Assembly: GCA_030765125.1 (NCBI GenBank)
Contig: JAVCDD010000021.1
Coordinates: 1 to 47,717, forward strand
Direction: 5' to 3'
Length of the DNA stretch: 47,717 nt
Origin: Candidatus Hatepunaea meridiana
GTDB lineage: Bacteria; Electryoneota; AABM5-125-24; Hatepunaeales; Hatepunaeaceae
In this document: one piece after another, positions 17,451-23,819 of the stretch
How the letters are laid out: every line of letters starts with the position of its first letter
Numbering within the stretch: the first letter of the stretch is position 1
Notes under the pieces: model-generated
What the model saw: only the letters and a program-made list of their open reading frames with translations
What the model was told of the DNA's origin: nothing
Databases searched by the model: none
Translations under genes and position numbers: made by a program

Positions 17451-18134
17451 ATGCGTTTAATTCTAAGTATCGTAATCATCTGCTGTATGGTTACTGTTTC
17501 TTCAGGAACCGAGTCAGATCAGGAAAACAAGGGAAATAATAAACCTGATGCAGGAGCAAAGGCATTCCTGTTTGAGACGGGGACAGATTTGCAAATCGGT
17601 TCATACAAAGGGATTTTATTAGCCGGAAGGTATCACTTTTCGACTACTCGCGCCCTTGAACTCAGAGTTAGATTTGATGGTGAGATAGGTGATTCTGAAT
17701 TCAAAGATGAAGAATTCAGAGATTCCTTAGAAGTAAGAGAGTCAATCGGGGATGATTATAGTTATTTAATAGGGCTTTCCTGTGTCTATTTGATGTACAA
17801 TGACCAATCATCCAATCTTATGCCATTCTGGGGAATCGGACCCACGTTTGAATATCGCTACGACCATTTAGAGGACAAGGAAGGTGTTGATTACATAAGA
17901 AATACAGAATCAAGCGATATGGGTGTCGGCTTGACGACCGATATCGGGTTCGAATGGTTTATACTTCCAAAGATTAGTCTTACAGCGGTATACAGGATGA
18001 AGCTTCTTTATAGCTGGGATAAAGATACGCGAGAATACTGGCGTGATGACCGCCACGATATACTGACAACCGAGCGGAAGTCGCTGGATTTCGGACACGA
18101 AAGAACGGAAATGGGGATAGCTTTGTATTTTTAA
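17451..18134 (+). CDS. Predicted outer-membrane beta-barrel protein
   Basis: A 227-residue exported protein of unknown function. A signal peptide ends near residue 20 (VTVSSGTES). The mature part alternates polar and hydrophobic residues in short strands (ILLAGRYHFSTTRALELRVRF, LMPFWGIGPTFEYRYDH, KISLTAVYRMKLLY) and ends in the strand GIALYF. The terminal phenylalanine is the usual signal for outer-membrane barrel insertion. GAAGGAG lies upstream of the ATG. It has repeats on both sides and no operon partner. It could be a small porin-like or structural barrel; no specific family is recognised. Confidence 0.7.
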   Translation: MRLILSIVIICCMVTVSSGTESDQENKGNNKPDAGAKAFLFETGTDLQIGSYKGILLAGRYHFSTTRALELRVRFDGEIGDSEFKDEEFRDSLEVRESIGDDYSYLIGLSCVYLMYNDQSSNLMPFWGIGPTFEYRYDHLEDKEGVDYIRNTESSDMGVGLTTDIGFEWFILPKISLTAVYRMKLLYSWDKDTREYWRDDRHDILTTERKSLDFGHERTEMGIALYF

Positions 18135-18145
18135 GTAAGAATGTA

Positions 18146-18180
18146 ATCACAACATTACAACATCACAGCATTACAACAAC
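18146..18180 (+). repeat. ACAACATTACA repeat, second copy
   Basis: Three to four degenerate ACAACATTACA/ACATCACAGC units match those at 7217-7245. Confidence 0.5.
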
Positions 18181-18230
18181 AAAAATATCTGTTAAATCTG
18201 CGCAATCTGCAGTAAAAAAAGGTGAATTAA

Positions 18231-19676
18231 TTGGCAAAGAATAAAAAATCAAACGATCCGATGTCTAAACTGGTTGCGTTGTGCAAACGGCGCGGTATTG
18301 TTTTTCAGTCATCTGAAATATATGGCGGAGTGGGTTCGACTTATGACTATGGTCCTTATGGCGTGACGATTAAGAATAATATTGAGCGGCTCTGGTGGGA
18401 TGAGATGACGCTGAAGCATGAGAATATTGTAGGGCTTGATTCGGCGGTGATATTGCATCCGAAGGTTTGGGATGCGTCGGGGCATTTGAAAAACTTCAGT
18501 GATCCTATGGTTGATTGTAAGGAATGTAAAGGACGGTTTCGTGCCGACCAAATCAACGGAACTGGGTATGGTGGAGGTTCAGATTCAGGTGCTGGATATA
18601 GTGACGGGACTGGTTACGGTGGAGGTTCAGGTTCAGGTGCTGGATACGGTGATGGAACTGGTTATGGTGGAGGTTCAGAAGATGTAAACGTATGCCCAAA
18701 ATGTGGTAGTAAGAATTCTTTCACCGAAGTTCGCGAGTTTAATCTCATGTTCGATACCACCATGGGACCCGTTGCCGATGACACTGTTAAGACATTTCTT
18801 CGCCCCGAAACCTGCCAAGGAATCTTCCTCGACTGGAAAATCGTTCAGGAATCCGCTCGCCTTAAAATCCCCTTCGGCATTGCCCAAACCGGCAAGGCAT
18901 TCCGTAACGAAATCACCACCGGCAACTTCATCTTCCGCACCCGCGAATTCACCCAGATGGAGATGCAGTACTTCGTCAAGCCGGGCGAAACGAGCGAATT
19001 GATAAATTATTGGAAAGAACAACGTTGGAATTTCTATCTTTCACTTGGAATAAATGAAGAAGACCTGCGCTGGCATGAACATCCTAAGGACAAGCTCGCT
19101 CACTATGCAAAAGAAGCGTGGGATATTGAGTATAAGTTCCCGTTCGGTTGGGGAGAACTCGAAGGCGTGCACGATCGCGGCGATTTTGACCTGAAGGCTC
19201 ACCAGGAATCGTCCGGCAAGGATATGACCTACTTCGACGACCAGACCCGCGAGCGTTTTCATCCGCAGATCGTCGAGACGTCAGCCGGTCTCAACCGGGC
19301 GATGCTGGCGGTGCTGGCTGACGCTTACCGCGAGGACGAACAGGCGGGAGAGCAGCGGATCTACCTCGCGCTTGCTCCTCATATCGCTCCGGTTAAAGCC
19401 GCCATCTTCCCACTCGTGAAAAAGGGAGGGCTGCCCGATATTGCTCACGCCATCTATACCGATTTGCGCAAACATTTCCCGGTATTTTACGACTTCCAGG
19501 GCTCAATCGGTAAACGCTACCGCCGTATGGATGAGATTGGAACACCATATGGTATAACGGTGGATTTTCAGACATTGGAAGATGGTACGGTTACGGTTCG
19601 TTGGCGGGATACGTTGCAGCAGGAGAGGATTCATAAGGATAAGGTGGGGGAGTTTTTAAGGGATAGATTGGGGTAA
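18231..19676 (+). CDS. glyS: Glycyl-tRNA synthetase (class II, bacterial alpha2 / eukaryote-like type)
   Basis: A 481-residue synthetase that charges tRNA-Gly. Typical class II features include YGGVGSTYDYGPYG near residue 26, RPETCQGIF, EFTQMEMQYFV and a C-terminal anticodon-binding domain (APHIAPVKAAIFPL ... DFQTLEDGTVTVRWRD). A zinc-ribbon pair lies in VDCKECK and NVCPKCGS. Between these cysteine pairs sits a 42-residue glycine-rich insertion (residues 110-151) made of two full 16-residue repeats and part of a third, which is not a normal part of this family. The start is TTG at 18231 with AGGTGA upstream. The gene appears to be monocistronic. Its 3' end is partly echoed at 20037-20104. Confidence 0.93.
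   Translation: MAKNKKSNDPMSKLVALCKRRGIVFQSSEIYGGVGSTYDYGPYGVTIKNNIERLWWDEMTLKHENIVGLDSAVILHPKVWDASGHLKNFSDPMVDCKECKGRFRADQINGTGYGGGSDSGAGYSDGTGYGGGSGSGAGYGDGTGYGGGSEDVNVCPKCGSKNSFTEVREFNLMFDTTMGPVADDTVKTFLRPETCQGIFLDWKIVQESARLKIPFGIAQTGKAFRNEITTGNFIFRTREFTQMEMQYFVKPGETSELINYWKEQRWNFYLSLGINEEDLRWHEHPKDKLAHYAKEAWDIEYKFPFGWGELEGVHDRGDFDLKAHQESSGKDMTYFDDQTRERFHPQIVETSAGLNRAMLAVLADAYREDEQAGEQRIYLALAPHIAPVKAAIFPLVKKGGLPDIAHAIYTDLRKHFPVFYDFQGSIGKRYRRMDEIGTPYGITVDFQTLEDGTVTVRWRDTLQQERIHKDKVGEFLRDRLG
18558..18683 (+). repeat. 48-bp tandem repeat coding a glycine-rich insertion in glyS
   Basis: Two full 48-bp units and a third partial unit code GTGYGGGSDSGAGYSD, GTGYGGGSGSGAGYGD and GTGYGGGSED. About half of the 42 residues are glycine. 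The units differ by a few bases, so the array is not a recent perfect duplication. Confidence 0.85.
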
Positions 19677-19689
19677 AATTAGACACTAC

Positions 19690-19914
19690 CATTACTTTGT
19701 TAAGTGCGAGATTCGTGCAGTAAATAAGGGGACAGTATACCTATTTTTATAAATACTCTTTAAAATAACGATAGTCCCCCAGAAAAATAGGTATACTGTC
19801 CCCTTATTTACCCTTCAATTCATGCAACAGGGCACGATAAATCGGCCCCTACGCGGAAATTATGATGTTTCAAATAATTATGAAATACTAAAATAAATAC
19901 TTAACAAAGTAATG
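19690..19914. repeat. MITE-like element, second copy, with a nested palindrome
   Basis: The terminal 16-bp inverted repeats (19690-19705 and 19899-19914) are identical to those at 1-151. CTAC lies on both outer sides (19686-19689 and 19915-19918), a possible 4-bp target duplication, though a TA duplication is also compatible. The right arm is homologous to the left arm of the first copy. An unrelated 92-bp palindrome (19720-19811) sits inside. Confidence 0.8.
19720..19811. repeat. 92-bp GGGGACAGTATACC palindrome nested in the MITE-like element
   Basis: The arms GTAAATAAGGGGACAGTATA... and their complement are perfect for over 20 bp. The interior resembles that of the 92-bp element at 32897-32988. 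It resembles the palindromes associated with REP-type tyrosine transposases, but no such gene is in the window. Confidence 0.75.
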
Positions 19915-19936
19915 CTACTTAAATCAAGGCACAAAT

Positions 19937-20104
19937 ATGATGCTCAAGACACTGGTTACAATGGCGCAGGTGCTGGAGCTTTCAGTTGAACCACCGCGGT
20001 TAATACCGAAGGAAGCCCTTGATGAATTTGGCTTGGAAGTAATTCATAAGGATAATGATGATAAAGTGGGGGAATTTTTGAAAGATAAATTGAGCGATGT
20101 TTGA
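19937..20104 (+). pseudogene. Short ORF whose tail echoes the glyS 3' end
   Basis: A 55-codon ORF begins ATGATG and ends with VIHKDNDDKVGEFLKDKLSDV. This closely follows the last residues of glycyl-tRNA synthetase (RIHKDKVGEFLRDRLG), with three extra codons. The DNA matches as well (ATTCATAAGGATAA, AAAGTGGGGGA). The first 35 residues are unlike glyS and are not recognised. No ribosome binding site is evident. It looks like the remnant of a duplicated glyS 3' end, separated from the gene by the MITE-like element; expression is doubtful. Confidence 0.5.
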
Positions 20105-20122
20105 ATTTAATTGATTAATGTA

Positions 20123-20151
20123 TTGACATTTGCTTTGATTATTCGTATACT
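20123..20151 (+). promoter_or_regulatory. Consensus-like sigma-70 promoter for the NYN gene
   Basis: TTGACA (20123-20128) and TATACT (20146-20151) are separated by exactly 17 bp. Transcription should start near 20158, leaving a leader of about 118 nt before the NYN gene. It is one of only two near-consensus promoters recognised in the window. Confidence 0.75.
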
Positions 20152-20186
20152 GCTTAATACTTTAACGGTATAAAGCTAAATACCAC

Positions 20187-20220
20187 CGGGTTCCCTTGTT
20201 ATACCTTATTATGGGGCCCG
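20187..20220 (+). promoter_or_regulatory. Leader hairpin upstream of the NYN gene
   Basis: CGGG (20187-20190) pairs with CCCG (20217-20220), and CCC (20193-20195) pairs with GGG (20214-20216), across a U-rich loop. It lies between the promoter and the terminator-like hairpin and could be part of an attenuation switch. Confidence 0.4.
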
Positions 20221-20232
20221 TAATATATCACC

Positions 20233-20265
20233 AGGGGATCTTTTATAGATCCCCTGTTTTATTTT
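20233..20265 (+). terminator. Terminator-like hairpin within the NYN leader
   Basis: AGGGGATC (20233-20240) pairs perfectly with GATCCCCT (20248-20255) around a 7-nt loop, followed by GTTTTATTTT. The hairpin ends directly before the AGGAGG ribosome binding site (20266-20271). It may act as an attenuator, or end a small RNA transcribed from the promoter at 20123. Confidence 0.6.
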
Positions 20266-20276
20266 AGGAGGTTTTT

Positions 20277-20891
20277 ATGTTGAGAACATTAATATTCGTA
20301 GATTTTTGGAATTTTCAATTAAACTGGAATGCAAGGAATCCACATATTTGGTGTGATTGGCAAAGTATACCTAAACTTTTCTGTAGCGAAGTAAAATCGG
20401 TTTTCAATTCCTTTGCCCAAGATATAGATCTATCCTTTGAAGGTATAAGAATTTATGCTTCAATAAACCCGGATAAATTACCCGATACTAAGCTTAGGAA
20501 TTGGTTTTCAAATAGCCTTAACAACCAATCTGGTTTCTCGGTTTTTATTAAAGAACGTCATTCAAAGAAAAAATCAATTGTATGCGATTATTGTAAACAC
20601 GAAGTTATAAATTGCCCATCCTGTAAAAGACCATATCATAGAGCATCTGAAAAAGGGGTTGATTCTGCAATCATTACTGATATGTTTGCTCTTTATATAG
20701 ACGGCGTTTATAATATCGCAGTTATTGTATCAGCGGATTCAGATATGATTCCAATGGTTAAGTATCTCCAAAATCACAATGTTAAAGTGATTAATGCTTC
20801 ATGGAAAGGACATGGATATGATCTTCGTCAATCATGTTGGGCTTCATTCGAAATAGATAAAATAGCCAATCAACTGATTCTGAATAAATAG
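20277..20891 (+). CDS. NYN-domain (PIN-like) putative RNase with zinc-ribbon insertion
   Basis: A 204-residue LabA/NYN-type protein, a PIN-like nuclease fold expected to cut RNA. The acidic site residues are visible as D9 (FVDFWNFQ), D129 (GVDSAI) and D154/D156 (SADSDMIP). A zinc ribbon is inserted at residues 103-116 (CDYC ... CPSC), as in several NYN proteins. No signal peptide or membrane segment is present. It has a strong AGGAGG site, an own promoter and a terminator-like leader hairpin, so its expression appears tightly controlled. The next gene (alanine racemase) starts 11 bp later and may be cotranscribed. The target RNA is unknown. Confidence 0.82.
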   Translation: MLRTLIFVDFWNFQLNWNARNPHIWCDWQSIPKLFCSEVKSVFNSFAQDIDLSFEGIRIYASINPDKLPDTKLRNWFSNSLNNQSGFSVFIKERHSKKKSIVCDYCKHEVINCPSCKRPYHRASEKGVDSAIITDMFALYIDGVYNIAVIVSADSDMIPMVKYLQNHNVKVINASWKGHGYDLRQSCWASFEIDKIANQLILNK

Positions 20892-20902
20892 TCCAAATAA
20901 TT

Positions 20903-22015
20903 ATGTCCGCTGTCCGTCCCACCCGCGCCGAAATATCTATTTCAGCGTTAAAACACAACTTCACTACCGTCAAACGATTAGCTGGTTCATCTAAGATTAT
21001 GGCGGTAGTCAAAGCTGAAGCTTATGGTCATGGGTTAATCCGTGTGGCAAAGGAGTTCGCTGCTTGTGGCGCGGATTACCTCGGTGTCAGTTTCCTCGAA
21101 GAGGGGATAGTTCTGCGCAAGGAAGGGCTTGATATTCCCATCCTTGTTATGGGGGGACTTGTAGATGAACAGATAGAGAGCTACCTTGATTACAACCTCG
21201 AATTGACTGTATCATCAGTCTGGAAGGCACGGCATGTTGAAGAAATTGCTGCCAAACGCGGGGTTAAAGCCGCAGTTCAACTTAAGGTTGACACAGGTAT
21301 GGGACGCATCGGTCCGCAATGGTCTACGGCTGGGAAAATGCTATCGGAAGTGGCGCAACTCAGACATATTGAGGTTAAGGGGCTCTATACTCATTTAGCC
21401 GCATCCGATTCTAATGACCAATCGTTTACTGAAACCCAACTCGACCGCTTTGACGAAGTTATTAAAACCGCTTACGCTGTCGGTCTCGAACCCGCCTGTA
21501 TTCACGCTGCCAACAGCGGAGCGATGATACAACTTCCTGACTGTTCCCGTTATACAATGGTTCGCCCCGGTATAATACTCTACGGTTATCCTCCAAGCTC
21601 TAACCTTGAAAGTAAACTCAACCTCAAACCCGCAATGACTCTAAAGACGCAGGTCGTTTACGTCAAATACCCTACTGAAGGCACAACCATCGGTTACAAT
21701 TCAACCTGGCGTTCTCCCGGAAGCCGCTGGATCGCAACGCTTCCTGTCGGATACGGTGATGGCTATCCTCGCAGTCTCAGTAACCGTGGCTGGGTGATGC
21801 TAAGAGGCAGGAAATGCCCTATAGTCGGACGTGTTTCTATGGATCAAATTACGATTGACGCCGGTAATGAAGCATACCTCGGCGACGAAGTAATACTCTT
21901 TGGAGGCGAGGGAAATCAACAATTATCACTCTGGAAATTATGTGAAGCAATTGATGCCATACCGTATGAATTGCTCTGTGGCTTGACTGGACGGGTGCCG
22001 AGTGTGTATATTTAA
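20903..22015 (+). CDS. alr: Alanine racemase
   Basis: A 370-residue PLP enzyme that makes D-alanine for peptidoglycan. The PLP lysine is K37 in VVKAEAYGHG, which is the family signature. Other blocks are VDTGMGRIG, VGYGDGYPR (holding the opposite catalytic tyrosine) and GRVSMDQ. Its length is typical. There is no good ribosome binding site before the ATG; the 11-bp gap from the NYN gene suggests translational coupling. It is followed by the degenerate AGCAAGT repeat. Confidence 0.94.
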   Translation: MSAVRPTRAEISISALKHNFTTVKRLAGSSKIMAVVKAEAYGHGLIRVAKEFAACGADYLGVSFLEEGIVLRKEGLDIPILVMGGLVDEQIESYLDYNLELTVSSVWKARHVEEIAAKRGVKAAVQLKVDTGMGRIGPQWSTAGKMLSEVAQLRHIEVKGLYTHLAASDSNDQSFTETQLDRFDEVIKTAYAVGLEPACIHAANSGAMIQLPDCSRYTMVRPGIILYGYPPSSNLESKLNLKPAMTLKTQVVYVKYPTEGTTIGYNSTWRSPGSRWIATLPVGYGDGYPRSLSNRGWVMLRGRKCPIVGRVSMDQITIDAGNEAYLGDEVILFGGEGNQQLSLWKLCEAIDAIPYELLCGLTGRVPSVYI

Positions 22016-22052
22016 TAAGTTAGCAAGTACGAAAGTGAGCAAGTGAGAAAGA
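22016..22052 (+). repeat. Degenerate short tandem repeat (AGTTAGCAAGT/GAAAGTGAG)
   Basis: The run AGTTAGCAAGTACGAAAGTG and following units resembles the one at 17369-17410. It separates the alanine racemase gene from the ATPase pair. Confidence 0.5.
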
Positions 22053-22072
22053 CAGATTAATACAGAATTATT

Positions 22073-23230
22073 ATGATACAGAGTATTCATTTAGAAAATT
22101 TCAAGAGCTTTAAAGATGCGACTCTGGAACTCGGTCCTTTTTCGGTGCTTGTGGGGGCGAATGCTGCTGGGAAGAGTAATCTTATTGACGCGTTTAAATT
22201 TTTACACGGATTAACACTTGGCTATCGTGTTCCTGAAGTTATTATTGGAGTTGAAACAAACACAAAACGCGAATGGGAAGGTATCAGAGGCGGGATAAAA
22301 GGAATTACAAGGCATAAAAGCAGAGACTTCGCAATTAATACTTGCTTTTTTGATAGTAACAAAGCAAATGATAAAATTATTCATAATATTAGAATTGAAG
22401 CCATCCCAAAGACGAAAGAATTGTTTATTATAGAAGATAGTTTTTATAAAGACGATGAATTACAAATTGGAAAAGAACCACGTACACGATCAAAATCCTA
22501 TTTATCCAGCTTACCGATGCCATTAGAGGACGATGATTCTTCAAAGATAGTAATAAAACCACTTAAATTGAGATTTTACGACTTTTTTCCACGTATTATG
22601 GGAAAGAGATCCAGTTATGTTTCTTTTCAAAGTTTGTATGAATCAGGCAGGAATATATCTGCTGTTTTATATAGACTACTCGATAATAACTTTACAAAGA
22701 ACACTTTAATAGGTTGGCTTCGCGAATTAACACCGATGGATGCAATAGATATTGATTTTCATACTGATGAGTTGACAGGCGAGGTTATGCTATTACTAAA
22801 GGAGGCTGATGGAACAATTACTCCAGCTTCCAGCGCATCCGATGGTACTTTACGTTTTCTTGGGTTTCTGGCAGCGTTATTTGATACAAGTACGGATAGT
22901 ATTCTGTTCTTCGAGGAGCTCGAAAATGGTATCCATCCCTCAAGATTGCACTTGATAACACAACTTATCGAACAGACGGTTAAACAAAGAAAAATTCAGG
23001 TTATTGCTACTACTCATTCACCACTTTTACTTGGTTATCTGAGTGAAGAAACTATTAAGAACTCCTCGCTATTATACCGTTTAGAGGGCAGGGATTACAC
23101 TCAGATAAAAAGGATTAATGATATTCCGGATGCTGTCAGGCTGATTAAAAAATTCGGACTGATGGATTTACATATGTCGAGTTGGTTTGAAAACACGGTT
23201 TCCTGTTTAGATGACGAGGACGAGGATTGA
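22073..23230 (+). CDS. AAA family ATPase (AAA_21/OLD-like), probable defence component
   Basis: A 385-residue SMC/RecF-type ATPase. Walker A is GANAAGKSN (residues 28-36). A signature-like SSASDGTLRF segment precedes Walker B ILFFEELENG, followed by ATTHSPLLL with the H-loop histidine. There is a long middle insertion (about 75-230) in place of the coiled coil. This layout is typical of single-protein ATPases in OLD, PARIS or retron-like defence modules. Its last bases overlap the start of the next gene by 4 bp. Alternative roles in DNA repair cannot be excluded, but the partner gene favours defence. Confidence 0.83.
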   Translation: MIQSIHLENFKSFKDATLELGPFSVLVGANAAGKSNLIDAFKFLHGLTLGYRVPEVIIGVETNTKREWEGIRGGIKGITRHKSRDFAINTCFFDSNKANDKIIHNIRIEAIPKTKELFIIEDSFYKDDELQIGKEPRTRSKSYLSSLPMPLEDDDSSKIVIKPLKLRFYDFFPRIMGKRSSYVSFQSLYESGRNISAVLYRLLDNNFTKNTLIGWLRELTPMDAIDIDFHTDELTGEVMLLLKEADGTITPASSASDGTLRFLGFLAALFDTSTDSILFFEELENGIHPSRLHLITQLIEQTVKQRKIQVIATTHSPLLLGYLSEETIKNSSLLYRLEGRDYTQIKRINDIPDAVRLIKKFGLMDLHMSSWFENTVSCLDDEDED

Positions 23231-23805
23231 GTTTTAATGTTTTGATAATTCCAGAGGATTGTGTAAATGATCAGTTTATACTCAAACCGATAATCCGGGC
23301 AATGATGACCGGAATTGGAAAACGGAAAGCCAATATTCAGATATGTATGAAACCTCGATTGCGAGGTATTGCAGATGCTTTAGATTTGAAAAATCTGAAA
23401 GATATAATTGAGCAGAATGGTCTTTTTGATCTTTTTCTTCTGCTTGTTGATCGCGACGGCGATTCAAATCGTAAAGCAAAATTGAGAAACCGAGAAAAAC
23501 GCACTGAAGAAATACTTAGAACAAATCAAGCTTTCTTCGCTGAAAATGCTTGGCAAGAGATAGAGGTCTGGATTCTGGCGGGCTGTAAAGACATCCCATC
23601 GGGATGGAATTGGAAAGAAGTTCGCGAGGAGATAAATCCAAAGGAAGTTTACTATTTGCCTTTTGCAAAACAAAGAAATCTTCATAATACATTAGGTAAA
23701 GGTCGAAAAGTTCTTGCTGAAGAGGCTGCCGCATATTACAGCAGGATTAGCGAGAAGTGTAACGAAGTAGCGAAGTTAGAACAACGTATCAGTAATTTAA
23801 TTTAA
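23227..23805 (+). CDS. TOPRIM-like protein paired with an AAA ATPase
   Basis: A 192-residue protein starting at TTG, overlapping the ATPase gene by 4 bp. It starts NVLIIPEDCVNDQFILKPII, and then has LLLVDRDGDS. The glutamate (E10) and the D-x-D pattern (D75/D77) with the spacing between them suggest a TOPRIM-type metal site, as in DUF4276-like proteins beside OLD/PARIS-type ATPases. TOPRIM partners generally act as nucleases. I recognise the architecture rather than a named family, so the nuclease role is an inference. There is no signal or membrane segment. Confidence 0.6.
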   Translation: MSFNVLIIPEDCVNDQFILKPIIRAMMTGIGKRKANIQICMKPRLRGIADALDLKNLKDIIEQNGLFDLFLLLVDRDGDSNRKAKLRNREKRTEEILRTNQAFFAENAWQEIEVWILAGCKDIPSGWNWKEVREEINPKEVYYLPFAKQRNLHNTLGKGRKVLAEEAAAYYSRISEKCNEVAKLEQRISNLI

Positions 23806-23819
23806 CATTAGGTATATAA

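Noticed and set aside
18499..18687. Alternative frame with repeats over the glyS insertion
   Set aside because: It arises only because the tandem repeat keeps several frames open; the glyS frame continues on both sides.
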